DNA of 48,861 nt. Origin: Candidatus Aquicultor sp. (GTDB lineage Bacteria > Actinomycetota > Aquicultoria > Aquicultorales > Aquicultoraceae). The translations under genes and the position numbers were made by a program. This document shows positions 41,534 through 48,861 of the stretch, piece after piece (the stretch's first letter is position 1; the number at the start of each line of letters is the position of its first letter). Under the pieces are notes generated by a model. That model was not told the DNA's origin. It did no database searches and saw nothing but the letters and a program-made list of their open reading frames with translations. The stretch covers positions 1 through 48,861 of the forward strand of contig DASXVE010000003.1 in the NCBI GenBank assembly GCA_036504445.1, written 5' to 3'.

Positions 41534-42253
41534 GTGGAGATGCAGACCTTACAACAGAAAAATGTTCTGATAATCGAAGACGATCGCAACATCGCCGAAC
41601 TGGTCAGACTTTACCTCGATGATCAGGGTTGGCTTACCAGGATATTTGTCGATGGCGGCGATGCGCTCAATTATTTGAAAGATAATCATGTGCACGTAGG
41701 GTTGGTCATCCTTGACCTGATGTTGCCGAGCGTAGACGGGTGGGAAATATGCCGTTGGGTGAAGGAAAACACTCATATCCCGGTTATTATCGTAACCGCG
41801 CACGGTGAGATTCAGGATAAGCTGAAAGGATTTGAGTTGGGCACCGACGATTATATTGTAAAGCCCTTCGATCCGCTTGAAGTTGTCGCCCGGGTAAAAG
41901 CCGTTCTTCGCCGCACGGGCGATAAACCACAATGCCTTGAGTTCCCTAATCTCAGCATAAATCTTGATAGCTATACGGTATTGGTAGCCGGTGAAAAAAT
42001 GGAGCTTACGCCTCGTGAAATCGAACTGCTGCATTTTCTTGCCAGCTATCCGGGACGTGTCTTCACGCGTGAGTTGCTCTTGCAGCAACTCTGGGGATTC
42101 GATTTTCCAGGCAATACACGAACGGTTGACGTACACGTAAACCGGCTCAGAGAAAAACTAGAGGCGGCATCCGATTCGTGCCGAATTACGACGGTATGGG
42201 GTGTCGGCTACAAGTTCGAGGTAGGGGACGAGAATGCGGAGCATATTCGCTAA
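41534..42253 (+). CDS. OmpR-family response regulator
   Basis: Two-component regulator of 239 residues. The receiver domain (about 10-123) has the acidic pair EDD near 16-18, the phosphorylation Asp in VILDLMLPS near 60 and Lys in DDYIVKPFD near 110. The winged-helix DNA-binding domain follows (about 140-232: LTPREIELLHFLASYPGRVF, RTVDVHVNRLREKL). Start is GTG 41534 or ATG 41540. Its end overlaps the histidine kinase gene by 20 nt. A TTGACA at 41456 may be the promoter. The target is unknown. Confidence 0.93.
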   Translation: MEMQTLQQKNVLIIEDDRNIAELVRLYLDDQGWLTRIFVDGGDALNYLKDNHVHVGLVILDLMLPSVDGWEICRWVKENTHIPVIIVTAHGEIQDKLKGFELGTDDYIVKPFDPLEVVARVKAVLRRTGDKPQCLEFPNLSINLDSYTVLVAGEKMELTPREIELLHFLASYPGRVFTRELLLQQLWGFDFPGNTRTVDVHVNRLREKLEAASDSCRITTVWGVGYKFEVGDENAEHIR

Positions 42254-43625
42254 AATCCTGGTATCCGGGCTCTTTATTGCGCTCGTTACCGCGCTCGCCT
42301 TGAGTTTTATCCTCTCTTCATTATTTGGCCGCTACTATGAGAATAGAGCCGACCAAGAGCTTAACGAAGGACTCCATGCTGCCGAGACTCTTACAAAAAA
42401 CTATTTAGCAGGCCGAATACCTTTAAATGCTTATGCACATGCACTGCAAATGGTCGAAGACCTTGAGGGCAGTCACTTTATCATAATTGATAGCCATGGT
42501 AAAACCGTTATCAATACAAGACCGCAGATCGGAGGCGGCCTTAGCGAGTCTATGCTAAGGTTACTGGCTCCTCAATTAAGCGACGATCAAATACTAGAGA
42601 AGCAGGTTAAGGATTCTGATAGTCAAACCCTGAAAATAGATACCATGACTTCATCGGTATCGGGCGCTAAAATAATTGCATATAACCATTTAATTGATAT
42701 ACGTGAGCCTGTGGAAGAAATCAGCAGACTTGTATGGATTGCTACAGTGCTAGCGTTTTTCATATCGATAATACCTGCGTTTATAATGTCGAAGCACTTC
42801 ACGGCTGCGCTTGTTAACATGAATGAAGCGGCAAAAACGATCAGCCAGGGCGATTTTAGCGTTCGCGTGACGTCTAACCGGAACGACGAGATCGGGGAAC
42901 TCGCATCGACGCTCGATTATATGGCGACGCAACTGGACAAGATTGAGCAAACGCGGCAGGATTTCTTAGCAAACGTTTCGCATGAGCTGCGTACACCACT
43001 TACATCAATCCGTGGATTCGTGCAGGGTATGTTGGACGGTACGATTCATCCCGAGCAACAAACGGCTTACCTGGCCAGGGTTTACAGTGAGGCCGGACGC
43101 CTCTCAAAAATCGTAGACGATTTATTAACACTTGCAAGATTGCAGAGCGGACGGGTGCAATTCGAATGGAAAGAAGAAGACCCGGCCGCTGTGCTCTCCG
43201 AAGTCGTTGAGATACTAGAGCCGCAAGCCACTGAAAAGCAGCTCAAGCTCGAGTTAGTTAGGGTAGGCGAAAACCGGAAGCTTAGAACAGATCGCAACCG
43301 GTTGGCGCAGATTTATATGAACGTACTAGCCAACGCGATAAAATTTTCGCCGTCAGGTGGGACTATAACCGTAAATTCTGTTTGGAATACCGACGGTTAT
43401 TACGTGACCGTTCTCGATGAAGGCTCCGGTATACCGGAAGATGAGCTTCCGAGCATCTTTGAACGGTTCTATACCGGCAGCGGGAAAACCGATCGCGAAC
43501 TGCCCGGATCAGGGCTCGGCTTGGCTATTAGCAAACTGCTTGTTGAAGAACATGCGGGGACAATTACTGCCGTAAATCGCGCCGAAAAAGGCAGCGAATT
43601 TACCATTTTCTTTCCCAGCGTTTAA
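42234..43625 (+). CDS. Membrane sensor histidine kinase
   Basis: Partner kinase, 463 residues. Two membrane helices (about 9-28 and 160-182) frame an extracellular sensor domain of about 130 residues; HAMP follows (about 184-236), then HisKA with NVSHELRTPLTSIRGF (His near 249) and HATPase_c with NALxF-type NAIKFSPSGG, DEGSGIPEDELPSIFERFY and GSGLGLAISK. The sensor domain has no family I recognise. ATG 42234 follows GAGG/GGGG and lies inside the end of the regulator gene. Confidence 0.93.
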   Translation: MRSIFAKILVSGLFIALVTALALSFILSSLFGRYYENRADQELNEGLHAAETLTKNYLAGRIPLNAYAHALQMVEDLEGSHFIIIDSHGKTVINTRPQIGGGLSESMLRLLAPQLSDDQILEKQVKDSDSQTLKIDTMTSSVSGAKIIAYNHLIDIREPVEEISRLVWIATVLAFFISIIPAFIMSKHFTAALVNMNEAAKTISQGDFSVRVTSNRNDEIGELASTLDYMATQLDKIEQTRQDFLANVSHELRTPLTSIRGFVQGMLDGTIHPEQQTAYLARVYSEAGRLSKIVDDLLTLARLQSGRVQFEWKEEDPAAVLSEVVEILEPQATEKQLKLELVRVGENRKLRTDRNRLAQIYMNVLANAIKFSPSGGTITVNSVWNTDGYYVTVLDEGSGIPEDELPSIFERFYTGSGKTDRELPGSGLGLAISKLLVEEHAGTITAVNRAEKGSEFTIFFPSV

Positions 43626-43695
43626 GATGCCCGGGCTGCGGAAATATTTGCTTCGGATTATATTGGATGGCGGATAGCGAGGCGAGGATATAGTC

Positions 43696-43980
43696 ATGGA
43701 AGCGCAGCAATTAATCGATGAAGTCCGAAAGCTCAACCAAGATCTTCACAATGAGCATAATTCGAGAACAGTAAACAGCTACATCGACCGTTTCAGTCAA
43801 CTTTTAAACGAAGCGAAGGCAAAATGGCCGAACGTAGGGCGGCTCGGTATTATCCCCAGACCGAGAAAAGTCGGAAGTAATGCGCCCAAAATCGAAGCGG
43901 ATACCCAGATGGGGATATTGAAATCCGCCGCCGAGCAGCTCGATATGATGGTCGATAGAAAGGCCAGACAGGCGGCATAA
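43696..43980 (+). CDS. Small helical protein, function unknown
   Basis: The 94-residue soluble protein has two helical parts (about 1-40 and 68-92) and a Pro/Arg/Gly-rich centre (GRLGIIPRPRKVG). It contains no cysteine or membrane segment and belongs to no family I recognise. GGCGAGGA lies 7 nt before ATG. It follows the histidine kinase by 70 nt and may be read with it; it converges with the DUF362 gene. Confidence 0.65.
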   Translation: MEAQQLIDEVRKLNQDLHNEHNSRTVNSYIDRFSQLLNEAKAKWPNVGRLGIIPRPRKVGSNAPKIEADTQMGILKSAAEQLDMMVDRKARQAA

Positions 43981-44006
43981 GCGAAAGAAATACAGTCATA
44001 TACCTA

Positions 44007-45155
44007 CTATTTTCCAACAAACGGCCGCACCAGCCAATGATTCTTCCTTTTAATGGCGACTTCCGGGCATAATTCTTCGCAGCAATAACAGCGAATGCAC
44101 TTATCATAATCAAACGTAGGCTTTTTATCGACGTAGGTTATCGCGCCGGCCGGGCAACTCTGTTTGCACGTACCGCAGCCCGAACAAATATCGGGGATGG
44201 CTAGGTACGGCATAGATGTAGCCAGGCTTTTCAGCGAACCCACCAGCCAACCCGGCGCCTTTTCGTCCGCAAGCTCGCCTTTGGGGTGCTTGAAATCAGG
44301 GTCGATGATTTCGGCAAGCGGCGCCCCGGTAATCTCGATATCGTCGATGTTTGCAATCAAACCGCGCACGACCGCCGCTTTGTTCGTATACACATCAAGA
44401 GGATTAAAACCGATAACGCTCGACGCAACGCAATCGAGGGCGATTGAATCGGTGGAGGCGAAGAGCGCGCCGATGTGTTTCGGATCGCCGCCCGACGGGC
44501 CGTCGCCTTCCATCGCAATAACGCCGTCCATAATGGAAAGAGCAGGTTTAACCGCGAGATAGATGTCGAGCAGCATATCGGCAAAATCCATTCTGTCGGG
44601 CACTTTGAGGTGGAATTGAGCCTTTTCCAGCCCTGGGATGACGCCGAAGAGCACCTTTACCGCGCCGGTAAACTTCATGAGCCCGTGGGTCTTAAGCTTG
44701 GGCAGCGTAATGATGACGTCGGCTTCGCTCACAATGTGCCCGGTTGTAAAGCTGGTAAAAAGCTTGGCCTCAGGGCTTTTGATTGTAGTGGTGTCGCGGT
44801 CGAAGAGCACGAATTCCGCGCCGGTGCGATCGCACACTTCTTTAACGCCCGTTACCTGCACCAATTTATCGATTTGCCGCTGCATGTTCGGCCCACCGGG
44901 GCTGTCACCTGCAACCGGCGTGCCTCCGGCTTCCTGAACGGCCCGTATAACGGCTTCGATGACGGTCGGATGTGTCGTCACCGCTTTATCGGGTTCACAA
45001 CCGCGAAGCAAGTTGATTTTTATAAGCACCGTATTGCCGGGCTTTACAAAGGCGTTTATACCACCGATCGGCTCTAATACCTCCGTGAGGGATTTGCTTA
45101 CTTTGGATAGGTCGTATTCGTTGCAGCGAGCAATCGATACAATTGATTTTGGCAC
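44007..45155 (-). CDS. DUF362 protein with two 4Fe-4S clusters
   Basis: Iron-sulfur protein of 382 residues. The first 300 form a DUF362 domain (PGNTVLIKINLL, GGTPVAGDSPGG, DVIITLPKLKTHGLMKFTGAVKVLFG). The C-terminus is a double ferredoxin: CSGCGTCKQSCP near 322-333 and CIRCYCCEELCP near 351-362, each binding one 4Fe-4S cluster. Such proteins are typical of anaerobes; the reaction is unknown. Start is GTG 45155 with GGTGGA upstream. It is divergent from the thrS T-box leader. Confidence 0.9.
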   Translation of the reverse strand: MPKSIVSIARCNEYDLSKVSKSLTEVLEPIGGINAFVKPGNTVLIKINLLRGCEPDKAVTTHPTVIEAVIRAVQEAGGTPVAGDSPGGPNMQRQIDKLVQVTGVKEVCDRTGAEFVLFDRDTTTIKSPEAKLFTSFTTGHIVSEADVIITLPKLKTHGLMKFTGAVKVLFGVIPGLEKAQFHLKVPDRMDFADMLLDIYLAVKPALSIMDGVIAMEGDGPSGGDPKHIGALFASTDSIALDCVASSVIGFNPLDVYTNKAAVVRGLIANIDDIEITGAPLAEIIDPDFKHPKGELADEKAPGWLVGSLKSLATSMPYLAIPDICSGCGTCKQSCPAGAITYVDKKPTFDYDKCIRCYCCEELCPEVAIKRKNHWLVRPFVGK

Positions 45156-45305
45156 TATTTAGTCCACCGCCTAAGTTATCGATTATTTGAATTTAGCCAT
45201 TTGTCAGCTATTTGTATCTTGCTTGTTACATGAATTCTGCTTACTATTGTCGCGCTTTGTGCTGATTAAGCAAATATTTATTCATGATTGCTTAACGGCG
45301 TTATG

Positions 45306-45334
45306 TTTACATCAAATGTGTCTTACGATAGAAT
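45306..45334 (+). promoter_or_regulatory. Promoter of thrS
   Basis: TTTACA (45306-45311), 17-nt spacer, TAGAAT (45329-45334), each 5 of 6 to consensus; start of transcription near 45341, where the T-box RNA begins. Confidence 0.78.
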
Positions 45335-45354
45335 TTCGGTAAAGTGATATGAGC

Positions 45355-45602
45355 TGCTAAGATGGGGAAGAAACTAGCGGTAGCTTAAGCAGAGAGGCGG
45401 GTCGAGGCTGAAAACCCGCTTGAGCGATGGTAGGTACACCACCCCTGAGCAGGCGGTGAGCCGTAACTATTATGGGAAAAGTTACGCTAAGCCGCCCGGA
45501 AGCCCACCGTTACAAGGGAAAGAGAGGCAGTCGCAGACTGCAAATAGGGTGGAACCACGGAAGCCTTCGTCCCTTAAAGACGGGGCTTTTTTTATTTTTT
45601 TA
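45355..45602 (+). promoter_or_regulatory. T-box riboswitch (threonine), with terminator
   Basis: Leader that senses uncharged tRNA-Thr. The conserved T-box AGGGTGGAACCACGG is at 45546-45560. Stem I is closed by GGGG (45364-45367) and CCCC (45442-45445); just before the latter ACC (45438-45440) followed by A is the likely specifier codon, Thr. The apical hairpin GCGGGT/ACCCGC carries the GGCTGA motif. The terminator is AAGCC..CGTC pairing with GACG..GGCTT, then a long T-run (45586-45601). Confidence 0.93.
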
Positions 45603-45626
45603 CGTATGTGTACTGGAGGGTTATTA

Positions 45627-47534
45627 ATGGACAAGATTAGCGTTGTTTTACCGGACGGGGCAAAGATCGAGCTTGATAGCGGCGGCTCTGCGTACGACTT
45701 GGCGGGGGCAATCGGGCCTCGCCTGCAAAAAGCGGCGATTGCGGCGGTGGTCAACGATGTGCTGGTTGACCTCGATACCAAGCTTAATGACGGCGATATC
45801 GTTGCGATTGTCACCGAGACCGGTGAGACCGCTGCGGATATAATCCGGCATAGTACTGCGCACGTTATGGCGCAGGCGGTCATGCGCCTCCATAAAGATG
45901 TAAAGCTCGGTATCGGCCCGTCGATAGAGGGCGGTTTCTATTACGACCTCGACCTGAGCGAGCGCATTTCGGTTGAAGACCTGCCGAAAATCGAAGCCGA
46001 AATGAAAAAGATCATCGGTGAAAACCTGCCATTCGTAAGAGAAGCCGTCAGCAAAGACGAAGCGCGCGAGATATTTAAAGATCAACCGTACAAGATCGAG
46101 CTTATCAATGAGCTCGAGGACGAGACGATTACCGTCTACCGCGACGGCGAGTTCGTCGATCTCTGCCGCGGGCCGCACGTTCCCGGCACCGGAAAGATCA
46201 AAGCGTTCAAACTCTTGAGCGTTGCGGGCGCGTACTGGCGGGGCGATGAGAACCGGCCGATGCTGCAGCGCATTTACGGAACCGCGTTTGCAAATGACAA
46301 AGACCTCAACGAGCATATCGATCGTTTAGTGGAAGCGGAGCGGCGCGACCACCGCAAGCTCGGCCGCGAACTCGATCTTTTCAGTATCGACGAGGAATTC
46401 GGCGCCGGCCTGCCGCTCTGGCATCCCAAAGGTGCGATTCTTCGTAAAGTAATCGAAGACTTTTGGAAGGACGAGCATCTCAAGCGCGACTACGAGCTGC
46501 TCATGACGCCACATATTGCCAAAGTCGACCTATGGCGCACCAGCGGTCACTGGGATTTCTACCGCGACAGCATGTTCTCGCCGATGGAAGTCGAGGGCAC
46601 GGACTACATCGTAAAGCCGATGAATTGCCCCGGCCACATTCGCGTATATAAGACGCATACCAGGAGCTATCGCGACCTGCCGCTTCGCTGGGCCGAGCTC
46701 GGCACGGTCTACCGGTTCGAGAAATCGGGTGCTTTGCACGGCCTGCTTCGCGTCCGCGGCTTTACCCAGGACGATGCGCATATCTTCTGCACACCCGAGC
46801 AGATTGAAAGCGAAATTTTAAAGGTTATCGATCTTATGGATTTTGTTTTCAAGAAATTCGGATTTGATAAGTACGACGTGTACCTTTCAACGCAGCCGGA
46901 GAAATTTGTCGGCGAGCAGGAGAACTGGGATATTGCAACAAACGCGCTCCGCTCGGCGCTTGAAAAGGCGGGCTTGAAATACGAGGTAGATCCGGGCGAA
47001 GGCGTTTTCTACGGCCCGAAAATCGACGTAAAAGTACGCGACGCGCTGGGTAGAAGCTGGCAGTGCACCACCATCCAGGTCGATTTTAACCTGACCGAGC
47101 GCTTCGACGTAACCTATGTTGGGGCGGATAACCAGGAGCATCGCACCATCATGATTCACCGCGCGATCTTCGGTTCGCTCGAGCGTTTTATCGGCGTGCT
47201 CATCGAGCAATACGCCGGTGCGTTCCCGGTATGGATTGCTCCCGAGCAGGTTGTAGTGCTGCCGATTGCCGACCGCCACAACGACTATGCGGCGAGCGTT
47301 ACCGCAAAGCTTAAGAGCCTCGGAGCCCGTGCGCGCGCCGATTTGCGCACCGAATCGGTCAACAAGAAGATCAGGGATGCTCAGATGATGAAAGTGCCGT
47401 ATATGCTCGTTGTCGGCGATAAAGAAATCGAGAACAACGAGGTAGCAGTCCGCGACCGCAGCGGCAACCGTGGCGCAGTTGCGCTGAGCGCGTTTATCGA
47501 GGAGCTGCAAGGGGAGATGGAGCCTGGGGAATAG
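45627..47534 (+). CDS. thrS: Threonyl-tRNA synthetase
   Basis: Charges tRNA-Thr; full-length at 635 residues. N-terminal TGS domain (about 1-60), editing domain with HSTAHVMAQAV near 76 (HxxxH), the tRNA_SAD segment, class II core with motif 2 (RWAELGTVYRFEKSG, near 360), MNCPGH near 332 giving the zinc Cys, and the anticodon-binding domain from about 535. The frame extends to 45420 but that part lies in the T-box RNA; GGAGGG precedes ATG 45627. Confidence 0.97.
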   Translation: MDKISVVLPDGAKIELDSGGSAYDLAGAIGPRLQKAAIAAVVNDVLVDLDTKLNDGDIVAIVTETGETAADIIRHSTAHVMAQAVMRLHKDVKLGIGPSIEGGFYYDLDLSERISVEDLPKIEAEMKKIIGENLPFVREAVSKDEAREIFKDQPYKIELINELEDETITVYRDGEFVDLCRGPHVPGTGKIKAFKLLSVAGAYWRGDENRPMLQRIYGTAFANDKDLNEHIDRLVEAERRDHRKLGRELDLFSIDEEFGAGLPLWHPKGAILRKVIEDFWKDEHLKRDYELLMTPHIAKVDLWRTSGHWDFYRDSMFSPMEVEGTDYIVKPMNCPGHIRVYKTHTRSYRDLPLRWAELGTVYRFEKSGALHGLLRVRGFTQDDAHIFCTPEQIESEILKVIDLMDFVFKKFGFDKYDVYLSTQPEKFVGEQENWDIATNALRSALEKAGLKYEVDPGEGVFYGPKIDVKVRDALGRSWQCTTIQVDFNLTERFDVTYVGADNQEHRTIMIHRAIFGSLERFIGVLIEQYAGAFPVWIAPEQVVVLPIADRHNDYAASVTAKLKSLGARARADLRTESVNKKIRDAQMMKVPYMLVVGDKEIENNEVAVRDRSGNRGAVALSAFIEELQGEMEPGE

Positions 47535-47579
47535 GGTTAGAGTGAGGCAGCTAGGGCAGAATCTTAGAACTCTGAATTC

Positions 47580-47616
47580 AGCAAGGGCTCGTAAAATGTT
47601 TTTACGAGCCCTTGCT
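47580..47616 (+). terminator. Long hairpin after thrS
   Basis: AGCAAGGGCTCGTAAAA (47580-47596) pairs with TTTTACGAGCCCTTGCT (47600-47616). It has no T-run in the plus direction, so it may be a processing or partial termination site. Confidence 0.65.
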
Positions 47617-47743
47617 GCTGTCTAAATAATAGATGGGGAGAGGATTCGAGGTCATGCCTGGTGGTTTACCGGCTAACTACTCTAAGACATGTTGTTTGGC
47701 AAACTCGCTCCGCAACTCTTTGACGCTTTATAATTCTAGCAAC

Positions 47744-47778
47744 CTTTTTGGACACGGATTCTTCCTTTTTGGACACGC
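47744..47778. repeat. Direct repeat CCTTTTTGGACACG, two copies 21 bp apart
   Basis: Identical 14-nt copies at 47744-47757 and 47765-47778. The 21-bp period is two helical turns, so bound proteins would lie on one face of the DNA. Confidence 0.75.
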
Positions 47779-47793
47779 GCTATTTTCATTATT

Positions 47794-47807
47794 AATCGTA
47801 CACTTAT
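47794..47807 (+). promoter_or_regulatory. Copy 2 of the TAATCGTACACTTA motif
   Basis: Identical over 14 nt to the site before the HEPN-like gene at 23.3 kb; lies about 28 nt upstream of the likely -10 of the LuxR-type gene. Confidence 0.6.
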
Positions 47808-47965
47808 AATTAATGATATTACTAATTAGTAGTATATAATTTAAATGTTAGCTAACGAGCGCTTCTTGAGGCAAGTAGTTCTAAAAACCGATTATCGGCT
47901 TTTGAAAAGCCTAATTATAAAGCCCAAAACACATGGGTCAGGATTCATATCGTATAGGAGCAGTG

Positions 47966-48358
47966 ATGCCATCGATGAACTTTCAGCTAACAAAGAGACA
48001 GCAGGAAATCATGGAGCTGTTGATCCTAGGAAAAAGAGCAGATGGTATTGCCTTAGAACTACATATTTCAATTAATACTGTTCGGCGGCATTTATCTTTG
48101 ATTTATCGACACTTCGGTGTCACATCACAAGCTCAGGCAATAGCGATTTTCTTTAGCGCTCAAAAGAAGCAGACCCCGCCAGCTAAGTCCTTTGTAGAAG
48201 AAACAAAGCTATCAGAACGTGAACAGGGCGTGATGGCTCTCTACCAAAAAGGCTTAGGCCCAAAGCAAATAGCCGCAATCCTTTCCCTAGCACCTTCTAC
48301 TGTTAGAGAATATGCTCGTCGAGCCAGAAACAAGATAGACGCCAAGACTACCCAATAA
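47966..48358 (+). CDS. Tandem LuxR-type helix-turn-helix regulator
   Basis: The 130-residue protein has two GerE/LuxR-type HTH domains and no sensor domain. The first is LTKRQQEIMELLILGKRADGIA with NTVRRHLSLIYRHFGV (about 7-56); the second is LSEREQGVMALYQKGLGPKQIA with STVREYARRARNKI (about 77-124). Most LuxR-type proteins have one HTH after a sensor. AGGAG lies 5 nt before ATG 47966; ATG 47933 is open too. The gene sits in AT-rich DNA among repeated motifs, which may be its own binding sites. Confidence 0.82.
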   Translation: MPSMNFQLTKRQQEIMELLILGKRADGIALELHISINTVRRHLSLIYRHFGVTSQAQAIAIFFSAQKKQTPPAKSFVEETKLSEREQGVMALYQKGLGPKQIAAILSLAPSTVREYARRARNKIDAKTTQ

Positions 48359-48390
48359 CCGACGTCGTCAGAATTGATTGATTTAGGTAA

Positions 48391-48449
48391 TTGTAAGTAC
48401 GATTATTAGGTATTATAAGCATATAATAGCAAGCCAAGTTTAATCGTAC
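48391..48449 (+). promoter_or_regulatory. Promoter with inverted motif copies 3 and 4
   Basis: TTGTAA (48391-48396), 17-nt spacer and TATAAG (48414-48419) look like a promoter. GTACGATTA (48397-48405), the reverse of TAATCGTAC, fills the spacer start, and TAATCGTAC (48441-48449) follows, so two copies face each other 35 nt apart. Confidence 0.55.
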
Positions 48450-48733
48450 CTAAAAGTAGAGGTAAAGCGTTGCTTCGAGTCTAACTACAAAGCATGAACC
48501 ATCGATGACAAAGCAATTGTGCTATTTATCAACTAGCGACGGAGTCTGGATATTTATAACCATTAACCAAGATTGGAGAGCAAAGCCGTAAATATTCTAC
48601 AGCCGCTCTCTGCTTAGAAAACGCTAGCGTTGTGTTGTACGTGAACTGGACCAACTATATCCGTTAAGAGAGGTCGTTGAATGTAGGGATACATAGACAA
48701 TTATCAAGATCGTTGCTACTTAAAGGAGATGCT
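48450..48733 (+). other. Region without a recognised gene
   Basis: AT-rich stretch probably transcribed from the promoter at 48391; no ORF with an SD and no riboswitch signature that I can name. Confidence 0.4.
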
Positions 48734-48802
48734 ATGAAAGAGGTAGTCGCTGACCGCTCCAGGGAATATATAGTAGTACAACCTGGAGTAGATAGGCTAT
48801 AG
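48734..48802 (+). CDS. Possible 22-residue leader peptide
   Basis: ATG 48734 follows AAAGGAG by 5 nt, an excellent SD, and opens MKEVVADRSREYIVVQPGVD then TAG. The tiny frame is followed by inverted repeats up to the window edge, so it may be a leader peptide of an attenuated gene outside the window. Could be chance. Confidence 0.35.
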   Translation: MKEVVADRSREYIVVQPGVDRL

Positions 48803-48861
48803 GCTGGATATTGTTCTGGGGCTTTAAGACCCTGAAAAGGAGATTGGTCTTCGCCTATAGC
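48796..48861 (+). repeat. Nested inverted repeats at the window edge
   Basis: GCTATAGGC (48796-48804) and GCCTATAGC (48853-48861) are perfect inverted copies; between them AAGACC (48826-48831) pairs with GGTCTT (48846-48851) and AAAAGGAG lies in the loop. This would hide a ribosome binding site in a hairpin. Confidence 0.5.

Larger units (their letters stand above)
47617..47965. other. AT-rich upstream region of the LuxR-type gene
   Basis: Holds the direct repeat at 47744-47778, the motif at 47794-47807, the perfect palindrome TACTAATTAGTA (47820-47831) and TATAAT at 47835-47840, probably the -10 of the LuxR-type gene. A second TATAAT at 47730 has no matching -35. No gene. Confidence 0.55.

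Noticed and set aside
45420-45626. 69-residue N-terminal extension of thrS
   Set aside because: It lies within the T-box RNA and its terminator, and ATG 45627 has a strong SD and the standard TGS start.
47845-48075. 76-residue frame at the LuxR locus
   Set aside because: No SD and it overlaps the well-supported regulator gene in another frame.

Overview
The window reads like a chromosome segment of an anaerobic or microaerophilic Gram-positive-type bacterium, probably a deep-branching actinobacterial or related lineage. The pointers are a tRNA-sensing T-box in front of thrS, a ClpC-type unfoldase, a complete-looking block for menaquinone by the futalosine route, a CbiMNQO cobalt importer, and two redox proteins whose catalytic cysteine is encoded by UGA. 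No ribosomal RNA or phylogenetic marker fixes the lineage, so this placement is inference. There is no prophage, transposase or CRISPR array; most genes are chromosomal housekeeping or physiology genes.

Layout. 0.2-3.1 kb: clpC-like gene on the minus strand with an McsA-like zinc finger at its N-terminus. 3.2-5.6 kb: Nif3-like protein, zinc-ribbon coiled-coil protein and RNase HI. 5.58-5.79 kb: an unannotated stand-alone structured RNA on the minus strand with its own promoter and U-tract. 6.1-14.4 kb: one long operon ubiD-ubiA(mqnP)-ubiX-mqnE-mqnA-mqnC-nucleosidase-mqnX for futalosine-dependent menaquinone synthesis; mqnB and mqnD are absent, and a purine nucleoside phosphorylase-like gene sits where a futalosine-cleaving enzyme is needed. 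14.5-19.6 kb: membrane protein, BON-domain protein, a selenocysteine glutaredoxin, thioredoxin reductase, J-domain protein, HAD phosphatase and a small acidic repeat protein. 19.9-25.3 kb: triple-GAF SpoIIE-type phosphatase, zinc-ribbon/HEPN-like protein, tRNA-Leu, PASTA-amidase.

25.3-29.6 kb: Na+/K+-ATPase-like P-type pump and two TrkA-type potassium regulators. 29.6-31.3 kb: SGNH hydrolase, PLC-like protein and a frameshifted exporter remnant. 31.4-34.3 kb: cbiMNQO. 34.4-37.3 kb: lipoprotein cytochrome c, flavin reductase-like protein, thioredoxin, FmdB-type zinc ribbon, a selenocysteine thioredoxin lipoprotein and a CsoR-family regulator with the persulfide-sensor (CstR-like) ligand pattern. 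37.3-39.1 kb: tRNA-Gly, tRNA-Cys, an MFS transporter and tRNA-Val. 39.4-45.2 kb: lytic transglycosylase-like protein, a TIM-barrel protein, a two-component system and a DUF362 ferredoxin-like protein. 45.3-47.5 kb: T-box and thrS. 47.7-48.9 kb: AT-rich locus with a tandem LuxR-type HTH regulator and repeated DNA motifs.

The most notable results are the two UGA-encoded redox proteins, each followed by a hairpin at the distance expected of a bacterial SECIS; the free-standing structured RNA at 5.6 kb; the probable non-orthologous futalosine-cleaving enzyme; the thioredoxin region with paired CCCTAGGG operators; and a 14-nt motif shared between the HEPN-like gene and the LuxR locus.
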